Shown: positions 1-9,687, counted from the stretch's first letter. The stretch: DNA of 64,000 nt from an uncultured Planktomarina sp. (GCA_905181815.1 CAJIZA010000003.1:434001-498000), one strand, 5' to 3'. A program made the numbers and translations. The notes: generated by a model from the sequence alone, not told the origin.

Positions 1-2686
1 TTCTGGCAGCAATGGCCGCAATCGGGCTGCGCACGGCTTTGGCCACGAAAGGTACGGTGCGGCTGGCGCGTGGGTTAACTTCGATCAGGTAAATATCACC
101 ATCCTTGATGGCGAATTGTACATTCATCAAACCGACAACATTCAATGCCAGCGCCAGGGCTTCGGTTTGCCGTTTCAATTGGTCAATAATGTCTTGCGAT
201 AAAGAGAAGGGCGGTAAAGAACAGGCGCTGTCACCAGAATGCACGCCCGCCTCTTCGATATGCTGCATGATCCCTGCAACATGCACATGCGTACCGTCGC
301 AAAGTGCATCCACATCGATTTCAACTGCACCAGAGAGGTAGCTGTCGAGCAGAACTGGACTATTGCCTGAGACCACAACGGCTTCGGAAATATAGCGTTC
401 AAGATTGGCTTGATCGCGGACAATTTCCATCGCGCGGCCGCCCAGGACGTAGGATGGCCGAATGACCAGCGGGAAACCAATTTCGGTCGCCATCGTCAGG
501 GCTTCAGCGTCAGAATGGGCAATGCCATTCTTTGGCTGTTTGAGCTTGAGCGTATTAACCAGATCCTGGAACCGCTCGCGGTCTTCGGCTAGGTCGATTG
601 CATCTGGTGTGGTGCCCAAGATTGGGATGCCTGCTTCCTCGAGGGCATTGGCCAGCTTCAGTGGTGTTTGCCCGCCGAACTGCACAATCACACCATGAAG
701 CGTGCCGTTCTCTTGCTCGACCCGCAGGATTTCCATGACATGTTCATAGGTCAGAGGCTCAAAATACAGGCGGTCTGAGGTATCGTAATCTGTGCTCACC
801 GTTTCAGGATTGCAGTTGACCATAATGGTTTCATAGCCCTGATCCGTGAGAGAATAGCAGGCATGGCAGCAGCAATAGTCAAATTCAATGCCTTGACCAA
901 TCCGGTTAGGCCCGCCGCCCAGAATAACCACTTTTTTGCGGTCAGACGGCCGTGCTTCGCATTCGGTTGAGCCCATCGCTGGGGCTTCATAGGTGGAATA
1001 CATATAGGGGGTTTGCGCTTCAAATTCGGCCGCGCAGGTGTCGATCCTCTTGAAGGAAGCAACAATACCAAGTGATTGCCGCGCTTCGCGGATGTCAGTC
1101 TCTGTGCGGCCTGTTAAAATGGCCAGACGGCCATCGGTGAAACCCATCATTTTAACGCGGCGCAGCCCCTGTTCATCACGGGGCAGACCTTTGGCCTTGA
1201 TGAGTGTTTCCACCTCTATGATTTCGCGAATGCGCGCCAAAAACCACGGATCAAAGCGGGTGATACTGTGCAGCTCATCATCGGAAAATCCGAAGCGCAT
1301 CGCATGACCAATGACCCGCATCCGGTCTGGAGACTGGATCGCAAGTTCGCGGGTCAGCGCCTTGTCGATGGCCATTTGAGCGTCGGGGCTTTGACCTACC
1401 AAGATCCCGTCACGCAGGACCAGGTCATCCTGGCCGGGCATGCCGTCGATCTCGACCTCATCAAAACCTGTAAGGCCAGTTTCCATAGAGGCCAGTGCCT
1501 TTTGCACCGACTCGTGAAAACTGCGGCCGATGGCCATGGCCTCGCCAACAGATTTCATTGCTGTGGAGAGTATCGCTTGAGACCCTGGGAATTTTTCAAA
1601 TGCGAAGCGTGGGATTTTTGTGACGACGTAATCGATGGAGGGCTCAAAGCTGGCTGGGGTGACTTTGGTGATGTCATTGTCCAACTCATCTAGCGTATAG
1701 CCAACCGCCAATTTCGCTGCAATTTTCGCAATTGGAAAGCCAGTTGCCTTGGAGGCGAGCGCCGATGAGCGTGATACGCGCGGGTTCATCTCGATGACCA
1801 CCATTCGGCCATCTTCTGGGTTCACAGCCCACTGAACATTCGAGCCACCGGTTTCAACGCCGATCTCGCGCAGAACGGCAATGCTGGCGTTGCGCATGAT
1901 TTGATATTCTTTATCGGTTAACGTGAGGGCTGGGGCAACTGTGATGCTGTCGCCGGTATGCACCCCCATAGGGTCCACATTCTCAATAGAGCAGACGATG
2001 ATTGCGTTATCCGCGGTGTCGCGCACCACTTCCATTTCATATTCTTTCCAACCCAAGAGGCTCTCATCAATCAAGATTTGACTGACCGGGGAAGCGTCCA
2101 AGCCGGTTTTGCAAAAGTGCTCATAATCCTCTCGGTTATACGCTACGCCGCCGCCTGTGCCGCCCAATGTGAAGGCCGGGCGAATGATAGCGGGTAGACC
2201 TATGTCGTCGAGCGCGGCCATACATTCTTCCATCGTCTCAGCAATAGTGGCGCGTGGGTTTTCAAGGCCAAGCCGATCCATAGCTTCGCGAAAGAGTTTC
2301 CGATCTTCAGCCATTTCAATCGCCGGGCGCTTGGCGCCAATCATCTCTACGCTGAACTTGTCTAAGACGCCCATTTCCTCAAGCGCAAGCGAGGTGTTCA
2401 GGCCGGTCTGTCCGCCCATCGTCGGCAGCAGTGCGTCGGGGCGTTCTATCTCAATGATCTTCGCCACGGTCTCAGGTGTGATGGGCTCGATATAGGTGGC
2501 ATCGGCCATATTCGGATCGGTCATGATGGTGGCTGGATTTGAATTGACCAAAATCACGCGGTAGCCTTCTTCGCGCAGGGCCTTGCAGGCCTGCGCGCCG
2601 GAGTAATCGAACTCACAGGCTTGACCGATCACAATGGGGCCCGCTCCAATAATCATAATGGATTTTATGTCAGTTCTCTTCGGCAT
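1..2686 (-). CDS. carB: carbamoyl-phosphate synthase large subunit (partial)
   Basis: Large subunit of carbamoyl-phosphate synthase. It makes carbamoyl phosphate from bicarbonate, ATP and ammonia channelled from CarA, feeding arginine and pyrimidine synthesis. The protein starts [20 protein letters not shown] and shows both ATP-grasp halves: residues 1 to about 400 with GGTGGGV, and a second copy from about residue 570 starting [19 protein letters not shown]. About 895 codons are present. The C-terminal allosteric domain lies beyond base 1, so the gene is cut by the window edge and not broken. The start is supported by GAAGGA eight bases upstream. carA is not in the window; argF and pyrD, which use or follow its product, are. 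Confidence 0.97.
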   Translation of the reverse strand, partial: MPKRTDIKSIMIIGAGPIVIGQACEFDYSGAQACKALREEGYRVILVNSNPATIMTDPNMADATYIEPITPETVAKIIEIERPDALLPTMGGQTGLNTSLALEEMGVLDKFSVEMIGAKRPAIEMAEDRKLFREAMDRLGLENPRATIAETMEECMAALDDIGLPAIIRPAFTLGGTGGGVAYNREDYEHFCKTGLDASPVSQILIDESLLGWKEYEMEVVRDTADNAIIVCSIENVDPMGVHTGDSITVAPALTLTDKEYQIMRNASIAVLREIGVETGGSNVQWAVNPEDGRMVVIEMNPRVSRSSALASKATGFPIAKIAAKLAVGYTLDELDNDITKVTPASFEPSIDYVVTKIPRFAFEKFPGSQAILSTAMKSVGEAMAIGRSFHESVQKALASMETGLTGFDEVEIDGMPGQDDLVLRDGILVGQSPDAQMAIDKALTRELAIQSPDRMRVIGHAMRFGFSDDELHSITRFDPWFLARIREIIEVETLIKAKGLPRDEQGLRRVKMMGFTDGRLAILTGRTETDIREARQSLGIVASFKRIDTCAAEFEAQTPYMYSTYEAPAMGSTECEARPSDRKKVVILGGGPNRIGQGIEFDYCCCHACYSLTDQGYETIMVNCNPETVSTDYDTSDRLYFEPLTYEHVMEILRVEQENGTLHGVIVQFGGQTPLKLANALEEAGIPILGTTPDAIDLAEDRERFQDLVNTLKLKQPKNGIAHSDAEALTMATEIGFPLVIRPSYVLGGRAMEIVRDQANLERYISEAVVVSGNSPVLLDSYLSGAVEIDVDALCDGTHVHVAGIMQHIEEAGVHSGDSACSLPPFSLSQDIIDQLKRQTEALALALNVVGLMNVQFAIKDGDIYLIEVNPRASRTVPFVAKAVRSPIAAIAAR

Positions 2687-2723
2687 GAATATATCCTTCA
2701 GTGTCGGGCGCAAACTGACCTGC

Positions 2724-2751
2724 CTTATAGGGAAGGCGGTCATGGGTGCAA
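2724..2751 (-). promoter_or_regulatory. sigma-70-type promoter of carB
   Basis: On the minus strand TTGCAC (2751-2746) is followed after 16 bases by TATAAG (2729-2724), close to the -35 and -10 consensus. This puts the transcription start about 30 bases ahead of the carB ATG at 2686. Found by eye and not tested. Confidence 0.5.
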
Positions 2752-2824
2752 GGGGCTTTGTGATATTCAAGTCCAATTTGCGGCGTCCAGATTTCAAGAT
2801 TGGCACAAGCCGGTAGTGCCGCGC

Positions 2825-3267
2825 CTAGGGCAGGGGCAATTCGGTTGTGTCTTTGAGCTCTTAGATTGCCAAGCTGGCACTGACATCGGCCAATTCGATA
2901 TGCGAAATGAGACGCTGATAAAGATCATCATAGGCTTGCACGTCGCGGACGCGGGCTTTGATCAAATAGTCTTGATGCCCCAAGGTGTGATAGGCCGACT
3001 GCACCTGTGGCAGGCCGCGAATGACCTTTGTAAACTGATCGGCCCAATCTTTGCTGTGGCCACGCACAGAGATTGACACAAAGACAGTCAAACCAAGCCC
3101 AACCTTTTGCGCATCCATAAGCGCCACGCGGGCCGTCAAAATACCACTGTCTTGCAGGCGCTTTATCCGCCGCCAAACCGCATTGCGCGAAAGGTGGAAC
3201 GCTTCGGACAATTCCTTCAAGGATTGCGCAGCATTTGTTGCAAAATAGCGTGGTCATGACCATCATA
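2825..3267 (-). pseudogene. Lrp/AsnC-family regulator, decayed
   Basis: Feast/famine transcriptional regulator of the Lrp/AsnC family with at least two clear lesions. The long central frame (HTH then RAM domain, about 119 codons from a TTG at 3220) lacks the usual N-terminus. That N-terminus, DHAILQQMLRN, is readable in another frame at 3255-3223. The two frames meet at a single ATGCTGCGCA (3234-3225), and doubling this 10-mer would restore the family sequence exactly. At the other end an in-frame TAA at 2863-2861 interrupts the C-terminus, and reading through gives ELKDTTELPLP and a TAG at 2827-2825, the normal family ending. No start codon is in frame with the N-terminal piece, which suggests a third lesion. 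A shortened product from 3220 is possible but would lack part of the DNA-binding domain. Confidence 0.85.
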
Positions 3268-3379
3268 AGGTACAAATTTATCCTAGATTTGGAACGTTAT
3301 CACACTAAACGGGCATAAAAAATAAAATTTGGGAAAAAGTTGAGTGCGGGTGGTTTGCAGAGCCATCAGGAATTTTGAC

Positions 3380-3574
3380 ATGACCCTTTCACTGAATTAT
3401 TTCACCGCGCATTTTAGAGAGATTGACGAAAACTACGGGTAGCATCTTCTGCATGCGAGCTATTACTTTGTGATGCTCTTGTCGGCAGTGATTTGTGCTC
3501 TGATCCATGGAATCCTGCCCTTTTTATTTGAAAAATTTCCAGCCAAATCATTCTCAAGCTCTACAGCAAAATGA
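3380..3574 (+). pseudogene. DUF6356-like small protein with in-frame TAG
   Basis: A 64-codon reading frame resembling the short DUF6356 proteins of Rhodobacteraceae (one membrane helix, a conserved E-x-Y-x-x-H near the start, and IHGILPFLFEK at the end of the helix). Codon 21 (3440-3442) is TAG in the middle of the conserved ENY..H segment, where family members usually have Gln or a similar residue; the frame then continues cleanly to TGA at 3572. AGGA lies about ten bases before the ATG. The family match is from memory, but the pattern of an open frame with one stop is seen directly. It fills most of the otherwise empty stretch between lrp and aspS. Confidence 0.6.
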
Positions 3575-3656
3575 CAGCGAGAAAGCTGTTTGATGCGCAA
3601 TCTCCCTCCCATGGCTGAATTTTTGCCATAGGCAGGGTAGAAATCCGCGGATTGGC

Positions 3657-3685
3657 TTGACTTTAGGCGCCTGCCGGGATGTATC
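3657..3685 (+). promoter_or_regulatory. probable aspS promoter
   Basis: TTGACT at 3657-3662, a 17-base spacer, then TGTATC at 3680-3685, about 28 bases ahead of the aspS ATG. The -35 is good and the -10 is weak. Confidence 0.35.
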
Positions 3686-3713
3686 GGCGCGACCGCTTGA
3701 AGGAGCCTGACCC

Positions 3714-5489
3714 ATGCATGCCTATCGCAGCCACACCTGTGCCGACTTGACCATCAACAATGTTGGCGAGACAATCCGCCTTTCGGGATGGGTACATCGC
3801 GTGCGCGACCATGGCGGTTTGCTCTTCATCGATCTGCGCGATCACTATGGGATGACACAAGTGCTTTGTGACCCGGACAGCCCGGTGTTCAAAGAGGTGG
3901 AAAAACTGCGCAGCGAATGGTGCATTCGGATTGATGGCACGGTTAAAGCTCGCGACGCGGAATTGGTGAACCCCAAAATTCCTACTGGAGAGATTGAGGT
4001 ATTTATCCGCGATCTGGAGGTTTTGGGTGCTGCGGAAGAGCTGCCATTGATGGTGTTCGGGGAGCAAGAATATCCCGAAGAGACACGATTGAAGTACCGC
4101 TATCTCGATCTGCGCCGTGAGAAGCTGCAAAAGAACATGAAAATGCGCTCCGACGTCGTGGCCTCGATGCGCCGCCGGATGTGGGATCAAGGGTTCCGCG
4201 AGTTTCAAACGCCGATCATCACCGCCTCCAGCCCAGAGGGCGCGCGGGATTTTTTAGTACCATCGCGCCTGCACCCTGGTAAATTTTATGCACTGCCACA
4301 AGCGCCGCAGCAGTTCAAACAGCTGATTATGGTCTCGGGCTATGATAGATATTTCCAGATCGCCCCGTGTTTTCGCGATGAAGATCCTCGCGCGGATCGC
4401 TCGCCGACAGATTTCTATCAGCTTGATTTAGAAATGTCATTTGTCGATCAGCAAGATATTTTTGATACGATACAACCTGTCTTGACCGGCGTATTTGAAG
4501 AGTTTGGCGGTGGTCGTAAAGTGGATCAAACATGGGAAAAAATCAGCTATCGTGATGCGGCCCTTTGGTATGGCAGTGATAAACCAGATCTGCGCAACCC
4601 GATTAAGATGCAAGTGGTTTCTGAGCATTTTGCGGGCTCAGGTTTTGCCATTTTCGCAAAGCTCTTGGAGCAAGAGGGCACCGAAATTCGCGCTATTCCT
4701 GCACCGAAAGGCGGCAGTAGAAAATTCTGTGACCGCATGAATGCTTTTGCCCAAAAAGAAGGTCTGCCTGGCATGGGCTATATATTCTGGCGTGACCAAG
4801 GCGAAGGCATGGAGGCGGCAGGGCCTTTGGCCAAAAACATCGGTCCTGAACGCACAGAGGCCATTCGCCAGCAATTGGGGCTTGGGGTTGGCGATGCGGC
4901 ATTCTTCTTGGGCGGCAAACCGAAAGCTTTTGAAGGGGTTGCTGGTAAGGCGCGGATGGTGATTGGTGATGAATTAGGTCTGACGGACAAAGAGCGCTTT
5001 GCCTTTGCCTGGATCGTTGATTTTCCGATCTATGAGAAAGATGCTGAAACCGGCAAGATCGATTTTGAGCATAATCCATTTTCGATGCCGCAAGGTGGTA
5101 TGGATGCGCTTCAGGGTGATCCTTTGCAGGTGTTGGGTTATCAATATGATCTGGCCTGCAATGGCTATGAGCTGCTCAGTGGTGCGATTCGGAATCACCG
5201 TCCAGAGATCATGTTCAAAGCCTTTGAAATTGCTGGCTATGGCAAGGCAGAGGTTGAAAAACGGTTCGGCGGCATGGTCAATGCGTTCCAATATGGCGCC
5301 CCGCCCCATGGTGGCTGCGCCGCTGGCATCGACCGGATTGTGATGCTCTTGGCTGACGAGGCAAATATTCGCGAAGTGATCATGTTCCCAATGAACCAGC
5401 GGGCAGAAGATCTAATGATGGCCGCCCCGTCCGAACCAATGAATGAGCAACTGCGGGAATTGTCGCTTCGGGTTATCGCTTCGGAATAG
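3714..5489 (+). CDS. aspS: aspartate--tRNA ligase
   Basis: Charges tRNA-Asp with aspartate in the cytoplasm. The 591-residue length is normal for a bacterial class II AspRS. The N-terminal OB-fold anticodon-binding domain (about 1-110, with [20 protein letters not shown]) is followed by the catalytic core with motif 2 ([10 protein letters not shown]), the bacterial GAD insertion, and motif 3 near the C-terminus ([10 protein letters not shown]). The start is set by GAAGGAG ten bases upstream. It stands alone between two decayed genes. Whether it also charges tRNA-Asn cannot be read from the sequence by eye. Confidence 0.98.
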   Translation: MHAYRSHTCADLTINNVGETIRLSGWVHRVRDHGGLLFIDLRDHYGMTQVLCDPDSPVFKEVEKLRSEWCIRIDGTVKARDAELVNPKIPTGEIEVFIRDLEVLGAAEELPLMVFGEQEYPEETRLKYRYLDLRREKLQKNMKMRSDVVASMRRRMWDQGFREFQTPIITASSPEGARDFLVPSRLHPGKFYALPQAPQQFKQLIMVSGYDRYFQIAPCFRDEDPRADRSPTDFYQLDLEMSFVDQQDIFDTIQPVLTGVFEEFGGGRKVDQTWEKISYRDAALWYGSDKPDLRNPIKMQVVSEHFAGSGFAIFAKLLEQEGTEIRAIPAPKGGSRKFCDRMNAFAQKEGLPGMGYIFWRDQGEGMEAAGPLAKNIGPERTEAIRQQLGLGVGDAAFFLGGKPKAFEGVAGKARMVIGDELGLTDKERFAFAWIVDFPIYEKDAETGKIDFEHNPFSMPQGGMDALQGDPLQVLGYQYDLACNGYELLSGAIRNHRPEIMFKAFEIAGYGKAEVEKRFGGMVNAFQYGAPPHGGCAAGIDRIVMLLADEANIREVIMFPMNQRAEDLMMAAPSEPMNEQLRELSLRVIASE

Positions 5490-5531
5490 CGCTTATGGGA
5501 TAGGGCCGGCTGGACGGGGCGGTTGGTCCTC

Positions 5532-6268
5532 TCAGACCGCTATTTTCTCAGCCAAAAAATCCGTCAATGCGGCGCGGAGATCAGGCTGGTTCTGCGTAGT
5601 TCAATATCGCTTGGCTGCTTGATCCAACGTTGGATCTGACGCTGTTTAGGCCACGCCAGCGATAAAGGCCGCAAGATAGCTTGATTGCGCTCCCGCCTTG
5701 TTGTTGTAGTTGAGTAATTCTAACGCATGGATCAAATCCTATTGCAGGGCCCGCTGGACTGCCTCAAATGCCAAATCTGCCAAGAGACGTATGCCCAAAA
5801 GGCGGCGATGATGTGGGAGTTTCATTAAGATAGCACTTTGAAATCCCGCGATGGAATTGAGGGATTTTCGATGAAACTATCCGCGTCGGCCTCCATCGCA
5901 GCGGTGGCGCGGTTTGGATCTGCGGAAAGACCAATGATTGTCTGGGTGCGAGGATTGGCCTGCGCCAGCTCCGAGATCAACTCAGCGCGATCCCCGTCTT
6001 GCAGGCCATATCAACAATGGCAACATCTGGGCAATAAATTCTAAGGTGCCTCCGCGCGTTCTCCATACAGTCTGCGCGTCTTAATAGTGCGCCAGAGGTG
6101 ATGCACATTAAGTGCACTGCCTCGCCCGCCGTGAGGCTGTCTTCCACCAACAGTACCATCAAGCCATGCAATGGTCTCTGGCTGGTGGGTTTGAGTGAGT
6201 GCAATGTGTACGACATCCCAGTCATGATCGCCCCATATTTTCAGACCATGGATCAGTTTTGCGCTCAA
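5532..6268 (-). pseudogene. response-regulator-like protein, decayed
   Basis: Remains of a two-component receiver protein spread over three frames. The piece from 6225 to 5977 carries MVLLVEDS and RRADCMENARRHLR..PDVAIVDM, the typical start and phosphorylation-site region of a receiver domain. The next piece, in another frame (about 5995-5828), continues with DGDRAELISELAQ and GLSADPNRATAAMEADAD. The last piece, in the third frame from about 5840, runs to 5532 but is broken by TAG (5741-5739), TAA (5648-5646) and TGA (5603-5601). That is at least two frameshifts and three nonsense codons. A helical segment upstream (to about 6268) may belong to the same gene. It is surely non-functional as a whole. 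The partner kinase is not in view. Confidence 0.75.
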
Positions 6269-6344
6269 AGACTCTAATGCTTGGTTAATGGAGCTTGCCT
6301 TATTTGGGGGCGCGGCTTTACAAGACAGAAAACAGGAGATGAAA

Positions 6345-6749
6345 ATGATTGGACGGCTGAATCACGTGGCGATCGCAGTGCCTGATTTGCAGGCGGCTAC
6401 GGCGCAATATGAAACAACTTTGGGAGCAAAAGTCGGCCCGCCACAAGATGAACCGGATCACGGTGTGACGGTTGTTTTTATCGAGTTGCCAAATACAAAG
6501 ATTGAGCTGTTGTTCCCACTGGGTGAGGGCTCTCCAATCCAAAATTTCTTGGACAAAAATCCTTCTGGCGGCATTCATCACATCTGCTATGAGGTGGACG
6601 ACATTCTCGCGGCGTGCGCGCAATTACAAAGCCAGGGTGCGCGGGTATTGGGCCGTGGTGAGCCAAAAATTGGCGCCCATGGCAAGCCCGTTCTCTTTTT
6701 GCATCCTAAGGACTTCACGGGGTGCCTCATCGAGCTAGAACAGGTATAG
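6345..6749 (+). CDS. mce: methylmalonyl-CoA epimerase
   Basis: Converts (2S)- to (2R)-methylmalonyl-CoA (and probably ethylmalonyl-CoA), linking propionyl-CoA carboxylation to the mutase. The protein of about 134 residues is two VOC beta-alpha-beta modules. It starts MIGRLNHVAIAVPDL with the first metal His and has GGIHHICYEVDD in the second half and LIELEQV at the end, as in the family. The longer open frame starting at 6288 is rejected because CAGGAG sits six bases before the ATG at 6345. It fits with meaB and prpE elsewhere in the window as a propionate route. It is followed 27 bases later by a DUF1467 gene, a common Rhodobacteraceae pairing. Confidence 0.93.
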   Translation: MIGRLNHVAIAVPDLQAATAQYETTLGAKVGPPQDEPDHGVTVVFIELPNTKIELLFPLGEGSPIQNFLDKNPSGGIHHICYEVDDILAACAQLQSQGARVLGRGEPKIGAHGKPVLFLHPKDFTGCLIELEQV

Positions 6750-6776
6750 GTTTAGATAAATTATCAAGGGATTCTC

Positions 6777-7070
6777 ATGCCGATCACCTCTGCGCTTGTA
6801 CTTTTTGCCGTCATCTGGTTTTTGACCTTGTTCATCGTCTTGCCGCTGCGCTTGCAAACTCAAGGCGATGTCGGAGAAATTGAACTCGGCACCCATGCGG
6901 GCAGCCCTGAAAATCCACAAATGAAAAAGCGCTTTATGGTGACGACCATTGTCGCCCTGGTGATTTGGGCAGTTGTTGCAGGAACGATTATCAGCGGCGT
7001 AATTTCTGTACGCGACATTGATTGGTTCAATCGGATGGCAACGCCCGAAGTCTCTCGAACTGATGGGTGA
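6777..7070 (+). CDS. DUF1467 family membrane protein
   Basis: A 97-residue protein with two membrane segments (about 5-25 and 55-75) separated by a polar loop containing PLRLQTQGD and the basic PQMKKRF. This layout matches the alphaproteobacterial DUF1467 family, whose function is unknown. AAGGGA precedes the ATG. It probably shares a transcript with the epimerase gene 27 bases upstream. Its last 44 bases overlap the 3' end of the convergent EI24 gene. Confidence 0.85.
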   Translation: MPITSALVLFAVIWFLTLFIVLPLRLQTQGDVGEIELGTHAGSPENPQMKKRFMVTTIVALVIWAVVAGTIISGVISVRDIDWFNRMATPEVSRTDG

Positions 7071-7665
7071 AGGTAGCTGCGCCCAGAATCGGGATAAACA
7101 AACCCACCAGCGGCATTGTTAAAGGAATAGCCATTAAGGTTCCAGCGATCCAGATGGATCCCTGATGGTTCTGGAATAGCGCATGCGCTTGTGCGCGCGG
7201 CAGGCGCCGCATGGCGGCCATTTGAAAATATTCCTGGCCCATCAGATAGCCATTGGTGGCCCAAAACACGAAGGGCGCCAAAAATGGCAAAATCAATGAT
7301 AGGATCAAAGTACCGATATTGGCGAGGATCAAAAGCCCCAAAAAATTGATGCTAACCAGAATCTGACCTTGCAGCTTGGCGGCCGTCTGTTTCGGAAGAT
7401 GTGGATAGTACTGCTCCTCAACCGCTTGCGCCACCTCATCGAGAAATAATGTGATAATCGCTGAGGCTACTGGAACCATCAACCAAACTGACAGCACAAT
7501 GGTGAACAAGATACCGCCAATATTGAAAAGGGAGCCCAGCCAACTTTGATCACCGATCAGGCCAGCCACTAAGGCTGAGGACAACAGTTGGTTGACGCCA
7601 AAGATCACCAACAGGCAAGCGGTGACCAATAACTCAATTGTAAGCCCCAATCCGCGCCACAGCAC
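7027..7665 (-). CDS. EI24-domain (CysZ-like) membrane protein, 5' end interrupted
   Basis: Multi-pass membrane protein of the EI24/CysZ-like family; the members' exact substrate is unclear. The open frame from a GTG at 7665 gives 212 residues with about five hydrophobic segments and a C-terminal region typical of the family (GYLMGQEYFQMAAMRR). The conserved N-terminus lies upstream in the same frame: an ATG at 7728 overlaps the nitroreductase stop and reads MNNSSDFL, then TAA (7704-7702), then SIAQFDDPQFRSV into the long frame. TAA stands where the family usually has Lys (AAA), so this looks like one recent nonsense mutation at codon 9. A protein from the GTG could still be made but has no visible ribosome site. 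Confidence 0.8.
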   Translation of the reverse strand: MLWRGLGLTIELLVTACLLVIFGVNQLLSSALVAGLIGDQSWLGSLFNIGGILFTIVLSVWLMVPVASAIITLFLDEVAQAVEEQYYPHLPKQTAAKLQGQILVSINFLGLLILANIGTLILSLILPFLAPFVFWATNGYLMGQEYFQMAAMRRLPRAQAHALFQNHQGSIWIAGTLMAIPLTMPLVGLFIPILGAATFTHQFERLRALPSD

Positions 7666-7720
7666 GCTGCGAAATTGTGGGTCGTCAAATTGGGCGATAG
7701 ATTAAAGAAAATCTGAAGAA

Positions 7721-8287
7721 TTATTCATGAATCCATTGGGTGAGCGCGGCAACATTGGGGCGCGGACGGTCGGGCATTTGAGCCGGACCGGTCCCGATGT
7801 GAACAATGCCGGCGACATGTTCATGCGGTGCAAGTGCTAAACCTTCAGTGCAAAAATCCCGGTTGTGCGAGGCCCAACCAGAAAGCCAATTGGCCCCCCA
7901 ACTGCTGGCTAAAGCTGCGTTTAGCAGCGATAGGCAGACAGCACCGGCAGAATAGGTTTGTTCAATTTGTGGAAACTTATCGCAGGGTTTAGGGCTGGCA
8001 ACGACCACTACGGCCAATTGCCCGGTTTCAAATTGCTGGCTGGCTTTATCCGCATCGACCACTTCTGACACGGCCGCCTCAGCCAAGTTGCGGGCCAAAG
8101 CGCCTAAGCGGCGCAATGCGGCTTGCTCAAGAACAATGAACCGCCAAGGCTCCAGCTTGCCATGATCTGGCGTACGTGCAGCGACGCAGAGAAGTGCTTC
8201 AAGCGCGTCCCGGTCAGGAACTGGGGCGGTTAAGATTTTCGCTGGGCGAGAGCGGCGGGTTTTCAAAAAGGTTAATGCATCTGTCAT
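7721..8287 (-). CDS. nitroreductase family protein (YdjA-like)
   Basis: FMN-dependent oxidoreductase of the nitroreductase superfamily, 188 residues, the short single-domain YdjA type. Typical signatures are RRSRPAK near the start (flavin phosphate contact), AARTPDHGKLEPWRF, and GANWLSGW with the IGTGP loop near the end. The physiological substrate is unknown. The gene lies between an HDAC-like gene and the EI24 gene on the same strand; its TAA is overlapped by the original ATG of the EI24 gene, so the two were probably translationally coupled. Confidence 0.9.
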   Translation of the reverse strand: MTDALTFLKTRRSRPAKILTAPVPDRDALEALLCVAARTPDHGKLEPWRFIVLEQAALRRLGALARNLAEAAVSEVVDADKASQQFETGQLAVVVVASPKPCDKFPQIEQTYSAGAVCLSLLNAALASSWGANWLSGWASHNRDFCTEGLALAPHEHVAGIVHIGTGPAQMPDRPRPNVAALTQWIHE

Positions 8288-8338
8288 GAGCTATGATGTG
8301 GGGCATTTCTGGGTATTTCGCAAGGGTGGGGCGGTGAT

Positions 8339-9436
8339 TTAGGGCGCATGGAATGCGGCCAAATCATCGACCCAAGTGCTGAGGAAATCTGCAAACTTGC
8401 CACGCGGCTGGCGCTTGGTGAAAGTCTCCTCAAAGGGATCAGGAGCCTTAATCGTGCTGTTGGCCAAAGTGGAGATAGTGGCATGGCCGCAAAAGGGGAC
8501 GTAGACCTCTGAATATCCGCCCTCATGCACCAAAACCAAACGGCCGCCACAGAGCTCTGCCGCGCTGGCTTTCATTGCAGCAGTCATGGTGCTGAAGGTC
8601 TTGGCTGTGGCAAGCATGCGGGACAAGGGATCAATGGCCGCGGCATCATACCCACAAGCTACAACGATCAAATCTGGTTTGAATCTTTGCAAGGCAGGCT
8701 GAACGATACGCTCCATAACCTGCATATAGGTGGCATGGCCCGCTCCGGGCGGCAGAGGTATGTTGATGTTGCTCTTATCCACTCCGCGGGTATCGGCGTC
8801 TCCACTGTCCAGCGGATAATTTCTTTCTTGATGGATAGAGAGGGTTAGAACGGCTGGATCGTCGATGTAAATCGCCTCTGTTCCGTTCCCGTGATGCACA
8901 TCCCAATCCAAAACGGCCACTTTCAAATCTGGCTGCTTGCAGCGGGCGGCCTCGATCGCCACGGCGATATTGGCTAAAAGGCAAAAGCCATTTGGAAAAT
9001 CTGGTAAGCAATGATGCCCCGGAGGGCGCGACAGAGCATAGGCATTGCTCACACGCCCTGCCATTACATCCGCCATTGCCCGGCAGGCTAGACCGGTGGA
9101 CAGCGCGGCCTGCTCATAGCCGCCATGACCGAAAGGCACGCGGAGGCCGAGCTCGCCGCCGCTATCCTTTGAAGCCTCCTCAAAAGCGTTGAGATAGGCG
9201 CTGGGGTGCACCCGCAACAGCGCTTCCCGACTGGCGATATCCGCGCTCTGGCTGGCGAGGGTTTTTGTCAGACCGGTGACGTCCATTAGATTCTTCAACC
9301 GGCGCTTGGTTTCAGGATTTTCTGGAATACCGCCAGCCGCGAGGGGCTGAACCAAGCCGCCCACGGGCTGGGTGAAGGCATAATTACCGCCAGAAAACCA
9401 AAAACAGCGCTCATCCCAATAAAATCCGGTGGTCAT
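8339..9436 (-). CDS. histone deacetylase family protein (acetylpolyamine amidohydrolase-like)
   Basis: Zinc-dependent deacetylase of the arginase/HDAC fold. In bacteria these remove acetyl groups from polyamines or other small amides, or from proteins; which applies here is not known. The 365-residue protein has RPPGHH (about residue 140), DWDVHHGNGT with the zinc ligands (about 178), and GYDA (about 260), all expected. The ATG at 9436 is followed by the family-like TGFYWDERCFWF. It lies 17 bases downstream of a small conserved gene on the same strand, probably in one transcript. Confidence 0.93.
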   Translation of the reverse strand: MTTGFYWDERCFWFSGGNYAFTQPVGGLVQPLAAGGIPENPETKRRLKNLMDVTGLTKTLASQSADIASREALLRVHPSAYLNAFEEASKDSGGELGLRVPFGHGGYEQAALSTGLACRAMADVMAGRVSNAYALSRPPGHHCLPDFPNGFCLLANIAVAIEAARCKQPDLKVAVLDWDVHHGNGTEAIYIDDPAVLTLSIHQERNYPLDSGDADTRGVDKSNINIPLPPGAGHATYMQVMERIVQPALQRFKPDLIVVACGYDAAAIDPLSRMLATAKTFSTMTAAMKASAAELCGGRLVLVHEGGYSEVYVPFCGHATISTLANSTIKAPDPFEETFTKRQPRGKFADFLSTWVDDLAAFHAP

Positions 9437-9453
9437 CTTTGGCTCTTTCTCAG

Positions 9454-9687
9454 TTAAGGCTCGGCCCTTTGGTAGATGCCTTCGGGCAAGTCCAGAGCAG
9501 CGGCAAGGTCGTGGGCTTGGTTCATGGAGAGCGTGATCCCGTGCATACGATTACGGGTGGCGTCCCATTGCTCAATGACAATTCGGTCTTCATAGGATTT
9601 GATACACACATCTTCCAAAAGCGCGCCGACCGTATCATCGATCAAAGTGATAGAGGTGGCTTCAAAGCCATGTTCAATGGTAAACAT
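9454..9687 (-). CDS. conserved hypothetical protein (77 aa)
   Basis: Small acidic soluble protein with alternating beta-like segments (ATSITLIDD, DRIVIEQW) and a C-terminal helix (NQAHDLAAALDLPEGIY). No signal peptide or membrane helix is visible. I do not recognise a named domain. The sequence has normal codon use and resembles small Rhodobacteraceae proteins that sit ahead of HDAC-like genes. Its stop is 17 bases before the downstream HDAC-like start, so the two probably form an operon. Confidence 0.7.
   Translation of the reverse strand: MFTIEHGFEATSITLIDDTVGALLEDVCIKSYEDRIVIEQWDATRNRMHGITLSMNQAHDLAAALDLPEGIYQRAEP

Noticed and set aside
2861-3442. Reassignment of TAA/TAG to glutamine, suggested by two stop codons at likely Gln positions
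   Set aside because: Intact genes in the window end at TAA and TAG with nothing coding after them, and other lesions in the same genes are frameshifts and deletions that recoding cannot explain.
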